64,000 nucleotides of DNA from WRAU01 sp964277385. Its GTDB lineage: Bacteria > Pseudomonadota > Alphaproteobacteria > WRAU01 > Hepatincolaceae. Below the pieces are notes generated by a model that saw nothing but the letters and a program-made list of their open reading frames with translations, was not told where the DNA came from and ran no database searches. Where the stretch lies: NCBI GenBank assembly GCA_964277385.1, contig OZ195520.1:1401127-1465126 (forward strand), written 5' to 3'. This document shows, piece by piece, positions 53,394 through 62,712 of the stretch. Numbering within the stretch: position 1 is the first letter of the stretch; every line of letters starts with the position of its first letter. The translations under genes and the position numbers were made by a program.

Positions 53394-54116
53394 ATGGATA
53401 AAAGAAAAATAATAATTTCAGATATAGAAAAAAGTTTTGGTAAAAGAAAAATTCTTAGAGGAATTAGTGCTGAACTTAATAACACAGAAGTTGTTGGTTT
53501 GCTAGGACCTAATGGATCTGGTAAAACTACACTATTTTATATCATTGCTGGGTTACTTTATCCGGATGTAGGTGATATCATGCTTGATGATCATAGCATT
53601 AGAGAATACCCAATGTATAAAAGGGCTAGATTAGGTCTTGGTTATCTTCCTCAAGATGTTTCTATTTTTAGAGGAATGAGTGTTGAAGACAATATATATA
53701 CTATATTACAAATATATTACAAAAATAAAGCAGAAAGAGAAAAAAGATTAGATGAGATTATAGAAGAGTTCTCAATATCTCATATTCGTAAGTCTTCAGC
53801 GCTAGCTCTTAGCGGAGGAGAAAGAAGAAGGGTAGAGATAGCAAGAACTATTGCATCTAATCCTAGTTTTGTGCTTTTTGATGAACCTTTTGCTGGAGTT
53901 GATCCTATTGCTGTTAGTGATTTAAGAAATTTAATTATGTCCTTAAAAAAGCAAAATATTGGCGTTTTAATAACCGATCACAATGTTATAGAAACACTAA
54001 ATATTGTGGATAGAGCATACATTCTTTATGATGGACAAATTATATTTCAAGGAAACAAAGAAGAAATAATGAAAAATGAAGAAGTAAAAAGAGTATACCT
54101 AGGAGACAGCTACTAA
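53394..54116 (+). CDS. lptB: LPS export ABC transporter ATPase LptB
   Basis: ATPase that drives LPS extraction from the inner membrane with LptF and LptG. The 240 residues have Walker A (GPNGSGKTTLFYIIAGLL), Q-loop YLPQDVSIFRGMSVEDN, signature LSGGERRRVEIART and Walker B FVLFDEPFAGVDP, all diagnostic of LptB. lptF and lptG are not in the window. Confidence 0.96.
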   Translation: MDKRKIIISDIEKSFGKRKILRGISAELNNTEVVGLLGPNGSGKTTLFYIIAGLLYPDVGDIMLDDHSIREYPMYKRARLGLGYLPQDVSIFRGMSVEDNIYTILQIYYKNKAEREKRLDEIIEEFSISHIRKSSALALSGGERRRVEIARTIASNPSFVLFDEPFAGVDPIAVSDLRNLIMSLKKQNIGVLITDHNVIETLNIVDRAYILYDGQIIFQGNKEEIMKNEEVKRVYLGDSY

Positions 54117-54727
54117 TTTTTTTCTAAAATAGATAACATAAAAGTATAAAAAACATAAGATTACAAAATGAGTTTTATCTTAATCCTTCTAATTCATTAT
54201 TTTTTACATGTAAATAGTTTTTATACAAAATGCAAATAACTTGTGGTGTTTACAGGAGAAAAATTTTTTTAAAAACTATAATAGCATAAATGGGTAGGTA
54301 TGAATCTCTGTTTTTAACTAAATACATTGTTTACCAGGATTTTGTTAGTAGAAATTGATATTAAAAGTTCTATTGGCGCATATAATTCTATTATTGCAGG
54401 GTTTATATAATGATTATTAAATAACTAATTTTTAGAAGAATAATGTCAATTTTTACAAATTATGTTATCATTTGGTCAGTGTGACATAACAGATAAACTA
54501 GATAATTTTTACACTCAAATATCATTAAACGATTAGTATAGAATTAATAAAAGTGTATCAGGAATATATACTTTATTATGAGAAGAGCCCTTTCATTCAA
54601 GTATATCAATCAGGTACTTTAATATTAATGAGACCTAAACACAAGACTACCGCTTGGACCTCCATAAAACTAGTATTGTAAAAACGAGTTATATTTTTAT
54701 CGTATTATAAAGTAATTCAATAATTAA
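54117..54727. other. Non-coding stretch after lptB
   Basis: 611 bases without an intact gene. Short protein-like fragments occur (for example IKSSIGAYNSIIAGF near 54360-54410), all cut by stops. No hairpin or repeat of note. Confidence 0.4.
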
Positions 54728-54907
54728 CTATACCTGCTCCTTTATGCTACTAGATTCTAACAACATAGGAATTCCATCTTCTATAGGATAAAAAACTCTA
54801 GCTTTAGCAGAATAAAACATATTTTTTTCTTCTATATATGTTAAATCACCACCAGAAATTGGACATTGCAAAACTTTCAATAATTCAATAATTTCTTCTT
54901 TTTTCAA
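54728..54907 (-). CDS. Trm112-like small zinc-ribbon protein (UPF0434/YcaR)
   Basis: A 59-residue protein starting at TTG 54907, with GAGGT a few bases upstream. The sequence contains LLKVLQCPISGGDLTYIEE and ARVFYPIEDGIPMLLESSS, the pattern of the bacterial Trm112p-like family. Only one of the usual two N-terminal cysteines is kept (CPISGG where CPxCxG is common). Members may activate methyltransferases; the role is unproven. Isolated between non-coding stretches; stop TAG. Confidence 0.82.
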   Translation of the reverse strand: MKKEEIIELLKVLQCPISGGDLTYIEEKNMFYSAKARVFYPIEDGIPMLLESSSIKEQV

Positions 54908-55504
54908 ATCGACCTCATAAATATGTAATAAGATATTCCTATGAATTATACATTATAATTACTTATAGTTAAATTATTAAGTTTTTAATAAAAATTGAAA
55001 AGTAAGGTTTATGATATATGAAAATATTTAATATTTTATCAATCACAGTAGAATAATTACATTTAAGGTAATTGTAAAAAAAATAAACCTATATTACAAA
55101 AATATTGTATTCAGAATATGTATAGCATAAATTATCGATATATTTATTAATATTTTAGCAAATATAGAATCTGATAGTGCTCAACTATTTGAAAGATTAG
55201 TACCATTATATAGATCTATGACTAGCAATAGGGATAGAAACCCTTATGCAAAAATAAAATCAGTTGGATTTAGTGTTTTAAAAGAAGATTTCGAAGGAGA
55301 AAGTAGCTCTATTTTAAAAAGCATAGGTTTAATTAATTCAGAAAGTTATTCTTTTTTTTATTACTGCTTTAAGGAAAAAGTTTTTATAATTCTATTTCTA
55401 GGAATTAAACGGTTAAAAAATCAAGCAAACTTGTGTATAATACTCTTATAATTTTCTGTTTATAATAGTATTGATACAGCTGGTTTTTAGGGTTTTACAA
55501 TGGT
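54908..55504. other. Sparse stretch with one orphan open frame
   Basis: 597 bases between the Trm112-like gene and an orphan. Only the fragment at 55131-55451 looks coding; the rest shows nothing. Confidence 0.4.
55131..55451 (+). pseudogene. Start-less coding fragment
   Basis: A frame open for 106 codons reads protein-like (ANIESDSAQLFERLVPLYRS, then YAKIKSVGFSVLKEDFEGES) and ends in a hydrophobic KVFIILFLGI. The first in-frame ATG is at 55218, in the middle of this sequence, and no ribosome binding site is seen. It could be the C-terminal remains of a gene or a 77-residue protein from 55218. Family unknown. Confidence 0.3.
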
Positions 55505-56158
55505 TTATAATAAAATATCTTCTTCTTTTAAATTACATTCTTTTATTAAAATTTTTTTCATTAGTGGGAAATAAAAATCTTTTACTTCTCCATGACCTTG
55601 TTTTTTTATTTTAAAACAAAGTTGTTTCATATTTCCAAGTTTTTTTAATATTGTATTCAATGCTTTTATTAAATTTGATTCTATGTTATTTGTTTGTTGA
55701 GATAAATAAAAGAATTTTTTCAAAGGGTCTGTAAGCTTATCCTCATGAAAATCAAATGCAAGAATAACTATCCTAATAGCACGATATGCTTCTTTATTTA
55801 ATTTTGTAAGCTGATTTATAGTAGTTTTAGATTGATTATTTTTAATTTTGCCTTCTTTATCTTGGATTTTAATGTCTTTATATTCACCAGTTATTGGATT
55901 AAAAAACATTAGTTTAGGTTGTGAGGCAAACTCTAATAATTCTTCAGCAGTATCTTTTGCTAAGATATGTATACTAGATATTGAATCATCATTTTTATCA
56001 ACCAATTGAATTTTATAGTAGCTTGCTACTATCTTTAATTCTTTTTTGCTACATTCACTAATAATTTTTTGATTATTAAGTACGCATGTATGATTTAAAG
56101 GAATAACATCAAAATTTTTTGCTATTTCTTTTCTGGTGTTTTGTCCCCAAAAGTTCAT
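55505..56158 (-). CDS. Uncharacterised soluble protein
   Basis: About 217 residues from ATG 56158, which has AGGT about 7 bases upstream; a TTG at 56191 would add 11 residues. No signal peptide or membrane helix. Mixed helix and strand with Lys-rich C-terminal half (LGNMKQLCFKIKKQGHGEVK). I recognise no family. Intact frame, TAA stop. Confidence 0.5.
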   Translation of the reverse strand: MNFWGQNTRKEIAKNFDVIPLNHTCVLNNQKIISECSKKELKIVASYYKIQLVDKNDDSISSIHILAKDTAEELLEFASQPKLMFFNPITGEYKDIKIQDKEGKIKNNQSKTTINQLTKLNKEAYRAIRIVILAFDFHEDKLTDPLKKFFYLSQQTNNIESNLIKALNTILKKLGNMKQLCFKIKKQGHGEVKDFYFPLMKKILIKECNLKEEDILL

Positions 56159-56191
56159 TTTTGTACCTGTAATAATATTTATTATTAGCAA

Positions 56192-56565
56192 TAATCATTA
56201 TATAAATTTAATCAATCAATTTATTTTAGCGGCTCCTTTATGTATAAAATTATCTAAAAAATACTTGCAAAATATATATTTTTGAATTATCCTATTCGAT
56301 GATTGCTTGTGACGATAACTTATTATTTGGTGTTTTTAATTTCTAATAGCGTTTTTTTAGTTACTGTTTTTAAGCGGGTGTAGCTCAGAGGTAGAGCGCA
56401 ACCTTGCCAAGGTTGATGTCGAGGGTTCAATTCCCTTCGCCCGCTCCAATTATATTTTTCCAAAATTTATTGATATAAAAAAATTATTTCAAAATAACTT
56501 CAATTTGTTAATTTTTAGTGTTATTATAATACAAGAGTTATAAACTATTAAACACATAAGAAAAA
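56192..56565. other. Gap holding tRNA-Gly
   Basis: Apart from the tRNA at 56374-56448 no gene is seen; the left part is likely promoter DNA for the divergent orphan and the tRNA. Confidence 0.5.
56374..56448 (+). tRNA. tRNA-Gly (GCC)
   Basis: Acceptor arm GCGGGTG pairs with CGCCCGC (one G-U), the D arm carries AGCTCAGAGGTAGAGC, the anticodon loop TTGCCAA gives anticodon GCC, the T arm has GGTTCAATTCC, and the 3' CCA is encoded at 56446-56448. All cloverleaf elements are normal. Confidence 0.97.
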
Positions 56566-57315
56566 ATGAAAAATAAAGAAGATTTTTTTACAAATTTTGG
56601 TTTCAAAAAAGTTCCATTTAAAGAAAAAAGTAAACTTGTCAAAGATATTTTTGATGGAGTTGCTTCTAATTACGATTTCATGAACGATGCAATGAGTTTA
56701 GGTATTCATAGACTATGGAAGAAAGAATTAATTAAAATGATTAATCCACAACAAGTAAAAACCTTGCTAGATGTTGGTGGTGGTACTGCTGATATTTCCT
56801 TAGATTTTATTAATCATGGAGGAGAAAAAGCCTATGTTGTAGATATTAATCATAATATGTTAAAAGTGGGAAAAGAAAAATCTTTTAATCAGGGATATAT
56901 TTCATCATTAGATTTTGTTTGTGCTAATGCTGAAGAATTACCATTTAAAGATAACTCTATGAATTGCTACAATACTTCGTTTTGTATTAGAAATGTAACT
57001 GATATACAAAAAGTATTAAATGAAGCCTATAGGGTATTAAAACCTGGTGCAAAATTCTTTTGTTTAGAATTTTCTAAAGTAGAAAACGATATTGTATCAA
57101 AGGTTTATGATTTATGGTCTTTTAAAGCTATTCCTAAAATAGGGGAGTATATTGCAAAAAATAAAGATGCCTATCAATATTTGGTAGAAAGTATTAGAAA
57201 CTTTCCCCCTCAAGAAGAATTTGCTACTATGATAAGAAAAGCTGGTTTCAATTTAGTAGGATATAAAAACCTGAGTTTCGGCATATCTTGTATTCACTAT
57301 GCAGAGAAAATATAG
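56566..57315 (+). CDS. ubiE: Ubiquinone/menaquinone methyltransferase UbiE
   Basis: C-methyltransferase of quinone synthesis. The 249 residues have VKDIFDGVASNYDFMNDAMS, the SAM motif LLDVGGGTADISLDF, and the late FCLEFSKVENDIVSKVYD, all conserved in UbiE. Length is normal. It heads ubiE-ubiB, the usual alphaproteobacterial arrangement near mutM and rpsT. Confidence 0.95.
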   Translation: MKNKEDFFTNFGFKKVPFKEKSKLVKDIFDGVASNYDFMNDAMSLGIHRLWKKELIKMINPQQVKTLLDVGGGTADISLDFINHGGEKAYVVDINHNMLKVGKEKSFNQGYISSLDFVCANAEELPFKDNSMNCYNTSFCIRNVTDIQKVLNEAYRVLKPGAKFFCLEFSKVENDIVSKVYDLWSFKAIPKIGEYIAKNKDAYQYLVESIRNFPPQEEFATMIRKAGFNLVGYKNLSFGISCIHYAEKI

Positions 57316-57331
57316 TTTTAGGTAAAATAAA

Positions 57332-58798
57332 ATGGCATTATTTAGGTTCGTGTACCTATTATTATTATTTAGTTGGTATAATTGTTTTTTTATATTAGGT
57401 TTACTAAATTCAAAGTGGTTATTTATTTTTAATTGGTTGTATAATAAAAATTCTAAAAGACAAGCAAGAAGATTGGCAAAATTTTTGGTAAGTGCAGGAC
57501 CTGTGTTTATTAAATTAGCCCAAGTTATGTCTACAAGAGTTGATTTATTTAGTGAAGTTTATATTTTAGAGCTAAAAAAATTAAGAGATAGTGTAAGTCC
57601 TGTAAGCAAAAAGCGTATTATAAAAATAATAGAGCAAGATTTTCATCAAAAAATAGAAGAGATATTTTCAGAAATATCAAATGAACCAATAGCTTCAGCC
57701 TCTATAGCTCAAGTTCATAAAGCTAAATTATTAGATGGAAGTAATGTTGTAATTAAGGTTATTAAACCAAAAACCTATAAACTGTTTCAACAAGATATTT
57801 CTTTATTAAAATTGATTTTTACTATCCTGCAAAACTTTTCAAAAAGAGGAAAAGTTTCTAAGCCTTTAAAAATAGTTAATCATTTAGAAGAAATAATGAA
57901 GCTAGAATTGGATTTAAGATTCGAAGGTGCTTCAATGGATGAGCTAAGAGAGAACTTTATTAATGATCCTATTCTATATATCCCAAAGGTTTATTGGAAT
58001 TATATGACAGAACATGTATTAGTAGAAGAGTTTTTAGATGGAATCTCTCTTAATAAGATAGAAGAGCTTAAACAAAAAAATTTTAATTTAGATAAAATAA
58101 CAGAAAAATTAACTAAAATTTTCTTTTTGCAAATTCTAAGAGATGGGTATTTTCATGGAGATATGCATCAAGGGAATCTTTTTGTTCTTAAAAATGAACA
58201 AATTGCTTTTGTTGATTTCGGTATTATGGGCAGACTATCATTATCTTTAAGAAAGTATTTATTTGATCTTTTTTTAGCCTTTGTTAATAGAGATTATAAA
58301 AAAGCTTCTGAAATACATTTTCAAGCTGGTTGGATTTCTAATAAATATAATATTGACGATTTTGCATTGGCCTGTAGATGTATAATGGCAAAATTGCTGG
58401 ATAAACCCCAAAAAGATATAAAAATAGGTGAATTATTAGAACAGCTGTTTATTATATCTGGTAATTTTGAAATGGAAATTCAAGAAGACTTACTTTTGTT
58501 ACAAAAAAATCTAATGTATTTAGAAAGTTTAGCTAGATCTCTTAGCCCTGATAAAAATATGTGGTTGCTTTCTAAAGATGTTATATCAAAAAATCTTGAT
58601 AAAAATAAAATATTTCAAGAATCTTTAAAAGATAAGTATAAAATATGTTTAAATGAAGTTATTCAAATAAAAAATAGCATTATTAGCCATAATAAAATTA
58701 TACAAGAACGTAATGCAATTTTGTTAAATAATTCTCGTGTAGGAAAGCTAGTAGTTATTTTAATATTTTTTATTGTGTTATTATTAATTTTTAAGTAA
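57332..58798 (+). CDS. ubiB: UbiB-family atypical kinase
   Basis: ABC1/ADCK-like ATPase needed for ubiquinone synthesis. The 488 residues include the family signature LAKFLVSAGPVFIKLAQVMS, the Ala-rich loop PIASASIAQVHKAKL in place of a glycine-rich loop, DGYFHGDMHQGNLFV with the catalytic loop, VDFGIMG, and a C-terminal membrane helix. 16 bases after ubiE. coaBC, often found between ubiB and dut, is absent. Confidence 0.95.
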   Translation: MALFRFVYLLLLFSWYNCFFILGLLNSKWLFIFNWLYNKNSKRQARRLAKFLVSAGPVFIKLAQVMSTRVDLFSEVYILELKKLRDSVSPVSKKRIIKIIEQDFHQKIEEIFSEISNEPIASASIAQVHKAKLLDGSNVVIKVIKPKTYKLFQQDISLLKLIFTILQNFSKRGKVSKPLKIVNHLEEIMKLELDLRFEGASMDELRENFINDPILYIPKVYWNYMTEHVLVEEFLDGISLNKIEELKQKNFNLDKITEKLTKIFFLQILRDGYFHGDMHQGNLFVLKNEQIAFVDFGIMGRLSLSLRKYLFDLFLAFVNRDYKKASEIHFQAGWISNKYNIDDFALACRCIMAKLLDKPQKDIKIGELLEQLFIISGNFEMEIQEDLLLLQKNLMYLESLARSLSPDKNMWLLSKDVISKNLDKNKIFQESLKDKYKICLNEVIQIKNSIISHNKIIQERNAILLNNSRVGKLVVILIFFIVLLLIFK

Positions 58799-58840
58799 TA
58801 CTAAAGACAATTATATGATTAGGGGTAATTTATAATATAA

Positions 58841-59296
58841 ATGAATTATAAAAATATTACAATAAAAGTTCATATATCTGATAGTGCAAAAAATTTAGGT
58901 TTACCTAAATATGCTACAGAAGGATCAGCTGGCTTAGATTTAAAAGCTGATATTAAAGAAAATATAATTTTACAACCAAATGAAAGATTAGCAATTGCTA
59001 CTGGTTTATCAATAGAATTACCTTTTTCTTATGAAGCACAAATTAGATCTCGTTCGGGATTAGCCATAAAAAATGGAGTTGTTGTGTTAAATTCTCCAGG
59101 GACTATAGATTCTGATTATAGAGGAGAAATTAAGATTATATTAATAAACCACTCTCTAGATCCTTTTGAAATTAAAAGAGGAGATAAAATTGCACAAATG
59201 ATAATTTCTAAACACGAAGTAGTTAATGTAATTGAGGCAAAAGAAATATCAAAAACATTAAGAGGAACAGGTGGTTTTGGATCTACAGGAGTTTAG
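58841..59296 (+). CDS. dut: dUTPase
   Basis: Hydrolyses dUTP to dUMP, preventing uracil in DNA. The 151 residues carry the five motifs of trimeric dUTPase: EGSAGLDLKAD, QIRSRSGLAIKNG, VLNSPGTIDSDYRGEI, RGDKIAQMII and the C-terminal RGTGGFGSTG. The stop TAG overlaps a GTG that may start the next gene. Confidence 0.96.
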   Translation: MNYKNITIKVHISDSAKNLGLPKYATEGSAGLDLKADIKENIILQPNERLAIATGLSIELPFSYEAQIRSRSGLAIKNGVVVLNSPGTIDSDYRGEIKIILINHSLDPFEIKRGDKIAQMIISKHEVVNVIEAKEISKTLRGTGGFGSTGV

Positions 59297-61614
59297 TGCT
59301 AAGTAATATGTTTAATAAGTTATTTGATATAGTTTTTTATAGCTTTATTTATAGAAAGTTTTTTCTTCATAAAAAGCATAAATTATTTAAAAAGAGTATT
59401 GATTTATCTATTTTTGATAGTATAAACTATAACGGTCACTCTATTCTTTATGATGAAATAGATGTTTTTGGAAAAAAATATACTCTAAAAGAATTTTTGA
59501 ATACCAAAATTTTGCCATACCAAGCACTAGAGTATCTTCATAGTTTTTATTGGCTTTCTAATTTAAAATCTTTAGGAACAAAAGAAGCATCAGAAAAATC
59601 TTATAATCTTATTAACTCTTGGAATTCTAAATTTGGTAATTATGATCTTGAAACTTGGGAAGATGGTATTTTATCAGAGAGAGTTTTCCAGATAATTATT
59701 TGTAATCTCTTTGTTGTTAAAGGAAAAGATGCTCTTTTTCAATCTAAGTTAAATTTAATTTTAGATCCACAGGTTAATCATTTGTTTAATCTATATAAAT
59801 TAAACAAGATAGGTCTTTATAAAATAAAAAATAGGCTTAAAGTAGCTAAAGCATTAATATCAGTTAATTTATCTAAGAAATATAATTCTAAAAATAAAAA
59901 TCACCTTATTATTAAATTTATCAGCTATATAGAGCTGGATATTAAAGAAAATATTTTTAATGATGGAGGCCATATATCAAGGAATCCTAGCACAGCTCTT
60001 TTGTATTTAGAAGATTTACTACAAGTTTACTATCTCCTTAAGCAAAATAATTCTTATAATTTAACTTTTATTAGGAGTGCTATAGATAGGATTTCTCTTT
60101 TTATTAGAAGTCTTAGACATCCAGATGGCAAATTAGCTATATTTAATGGAGGATATGAATCTAGTAAATCTAAAATTGATTATATTCTTTCTATCAGCAA
60201 TATTTCTACGAAACCCTCTATAAGTTTGAGGAATAGTGGCTATACTAAGATGAATTCTAATAATTTATCTATGATCTTTGATATTGGAGAAAGGGTAAAA
60301 AATAGTAATTCATTATTATCTTTTGAATTATCAATTAATAATAAAAAAATTATTACAAATTTAGGAAATAATTTATTTGATGTAAATTATGCTCTATTTA
60401 ATGATGAACAAGCATCCCGAATCAATAATTCTTGTTTAGTATTAAAAATTAATAATAAGATTCTTTCTTTTGATTTTTCAAAGTCAACTTTAAAAGTAGA
60501 AAGAAGATCAGAAGATAATTGGGATATTATAAAATTTGTATATACAGGATTTAAAGATATTGGATTAACATACTACAGAACCATTTATGTTTCTAAAAAA
60601 GATTATACTTATATTTTAGGTGAAGATATGTTATCTATACATAAATCTTCAGATAATATAATACAAGAAGCATATTTAAGTTTCCATTTTTCTCCAGAAA
60701 TTAGATCAATTGAGCTATACAAAAAATCTAAAGTAGTTCTATTTTATGTTGATGATAATAAGTATGTATTTTCTTCTACAGATAATAAAGTAAATTTATC
60801 TAAAAACATATATTCAGCCATAGAAGGAGAATTAATTAGCTGTTACACAATATCAATTCCTTTTAATCTTAAAGATAAAATTATAAAGAATGAATGGAGC
60901 ATATCAACAGAAGAAGATGTAAAAAAATTATCTAATTCTAAAGAAACAGTTAGAATTCTTAATGTAATAGATATGCAAAATAGTTTTTTACAAAAAGATG
61001 GAAAATTAAACATTAAAGAAGCTGATAAGCTAATACATAAATCAGAATTATTTTTTAGTTATATAAATAAAAATTATTTTGAAGCTGTTCTTTTCACTCA
61101 AGATACGCACTTTGAAAATGAATATAAGTCTTCGGATGAAGCAAAAATCTTTCCATTTCATTGTGATTATAAATCTAAAGAATGGGAGTTGGCTTTAAAT
61201 ACAGAGATTTTATCTCAAAAAACTCAAGTATATAAAATACACAAAAATAAATTTAACATGTGGGATAATGAAATAGATAAAAATAATTCATTAGGTTTAG
61301 ATTTTAAAAATTATACTGCTTATAAAAATTTATATAAAGTTATGAATTTAAAAGAAGATGTCATTTGGGAAACTGTAGATGATTTTTTATCATCATGGTC
61401 AGATAAAAAAGTAGAAATTTATATAATGGGTGTAGCTTCTGATTTTTGTGTAAAGTATGCAATTGACGGATATATAGAGCGCGGTTTTAGTGTTTGTATT
61501 ATTCAAGATTTAACGAAAGGTATAGGAAAAGAAATACTTGATGTTCTAAAAGAAAATTATAGTGATCATCCAAATTTACTAAAAATCAAGCTAATAAAAG
61601 CAAATAATATATAG
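59296..61614 (+). CDS. Heparinase II/III-like protein fused to a nicotinamidase-like hydrolase
   Basis: A single uninterrupted 772-residue frame. Residues about 1-545 match the alphaproteobacterial heparinase II/III-like protein (SLGTKEASEKSYNLINSWNS, NDGGHISRNPSTALLYLEDL, LRHPDGKLAIFNGGYES). Residues about 552-772 form an isochorismatase-type cysteine hydrolase with the nicotinamidase set: Asp559 in VIDMQNSF, metal ligands Asp603 and His605 in TQDTH and His622 in FPFHC, a lysine near 650, and Cys718 in GVASDFCVKYA. Nicotinamidase makes nicotinate, the substrate of PncB (47 kb). The start is GTG 59296 overlapping dut, or ATG 59308. The heparinase-like part has no obvious signal peptide. The fusion is unusual to my knowledge; specificity is inferred. 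Confidence 0.8.
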   Translation: MLSNMFNKLFDIVFYSFIYRKFFLHKKHKLFKKSIDLSIFDSINYNGHSILYDEIDVFGKKYTLKEFLNTKILPYQALEYLHSFYWLSNLKSLGTKEASEKSYNLINSWNSKFGNYDLETWEDGILSERVFQIIICNLFVVKGKDALFQSKLNLILDPQVNHLFNLYKLNKIGLYKIKNRLKVAKALISVNLSKKYNSKNKNHLIIKFISYIELDIKENIFNDGGHISRNPSTALLYLEDLLQVYYLLKQNNSYNLTFIRSAIDRISLFIRSLRHPDGKLAIFNGGYESSKSKIDYILSISNISTKPSISLRNSGYTKMNSNNLSMIFDIGERVKNSNSLLSFELSINNKKIITNLGNNLFDVNYALFNDEQASRINNSCLVLKINNKILSFDFSKSTLKVERRSEDNWDIIKFVYTGFKDIGLTYYRTIYVSKKDYTYILGEDMLSIHKSSDNIIQEAYLSFHFSPEIRSIELYKKSKVVLFYVDDNKYVFSSTDNKVNLSKNIYSAIEGELISCYTISIPFNLKDKIIKNEWSISTEEDVKKLSNSKETVRILNVIDMQNSFLQKDGKLNIKEADKLIHKSELFFSYINKNYFEAVLFTQDTHFENEYKSSDEAKIFPFHCDYKSKEWELALNTEILSQKTQVYKIHKNKFNMWDNEIDKNNSLGLDFKNYTAYKNLYKVMNLKEDVIWETVDDFLSSWSDKKVEIYIMGVASDFCVKYAIDGYIERGFSVCIIQDLTKGIGKEILDVLKENYSDHPNLLKIKLIKANNI

Positions 61615-61795
61615 CTTTTAACTATCATATTTTCAATATAAAACCATTTTATAAAACAATACTAATTATGCAGTTAAGGTTTAGTTTACTTAGTTGTGTT
61701 ATTATTATTGCATAATTTCATTTATATGTTTTAAGTTACTTTAAAAAACATTATAATAGAGTTTTATAATTAAATTTATTAAAAGGATTTTTATA

Positions 61796-62701
61796 TTGAA
61801 AGATAGAGAAGATAACTCTTCAAAAAAGGCAATTTCTAATGATGATTTAGTGGATGATATAAATATTGATTCATTATTAAATGAACGCCCTAGAAGCAGT
61901 GATGATGACAGTTTAGAGAGTATTTTTAAAAGGAGAGTAAATAATCCTTTTAGTAGTGCATCAGATGTAAGCGAAGCAACGCTTCAAGAAAGAAAGCTAG
62001 AAGAAATGGCAAAAGCTGATGATGCAAGAATACACACTACAGGTTATAGTATACACATATTAACTCCTTATATTTTAGTGCTATGTTTTTTTTGTTCAGG
62101 ATTTATTATTATAGATAGTTATTTTTTTAATATTATAGAGTTTTTATCGGAAGATATTAGATACAAATTACCAGCATATGGTGTTATTGCCTTATTGTGT
62201 TTTTTTTATATTTATTTTTTCATAAAGAAATGTATAGAATATAGTTCATTTGTTATGGAATTAACAAAATATAATATAGTACAAGGCTCAAGAAGAACAA
62301 CAGTAAAAACTCGTATTCCATATTATACAGTACAAGAATTCGTGAATGAAAGAGGTATTATTGGTAGAATATTAAACTATGGAAAACTTTCTCTTTATTT
62401 AAGCACAAGAAGATCTATTGTTTTTGAAAATTTGCATGGGGTACAATATGTGTACGATATAATAGAACAGCTAAAAAGTGGTAACATTTTGGGGTTAGAA
62501 GATAGGAATAAATTTATAGCTTCTCTTGATAATAAAGAAAATGATCTTATGGAAGAGATTGAGACGCTAAATTATGATGTTGATATATCTGATCTAGGAT
62601 TTACAACCGATGAACTTAAAGAAATAGGAATGGATTCGAAAGATAATAATCGTGAAAAAAAAGACAGAAATAGAAGACGTAGCAGTTCAAGAAGAAGATA
62701 A
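61796..62701 (+). CDS. Membrane protein with bacterial PH (DUF304) domain
   Basis: 301 residues: an acidic disordered N-terminus of about 80, two transmembrane helices (YILVLCFFCSGFIIIDSYFF and ALLCFFYIYFFI), a bPH2/DUF304-like domain (LTKYNIVQGSRRTTVKTRIP, then GRILNYGKLSLYLSTRRS) and an Arg-rich tail ending SSSRRR. TTG 61796 is the likely start, since AAAAGGA lies 8-9 bases before it and no ATG is close. Function unknown; the tail may bind phospholipid or nucleic acid. Confidence 0.75.
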   Translation: MKDREDNSSKKAISNDDLVDDINIDSLLNERPRSSDDDSLESIFKRRVNNPFSSASDVSEATLQERKLEEMAKADDARIHTTGYSIHILTPYILVLCFFCSGFIIIDSYFFNIIEFLSEDIRYKLPAYGVIALLCFFYIYFFIKKCIEYSSFVMELTKYNIVQGSRRTTVKTRIPYYTVQEFVNERGIIGRILNYGKLSLYLSTRRSIVFENLHGVQYVYDIIEQLKSGNILGLEDRNKFIASLDNKENDLMEEIETLNYDVDISDLGFTTDELKEIGMDSKDNNREKKDRNRRRSSSRRR

Positions 62702-62712
62702 AAAATTAAAAT

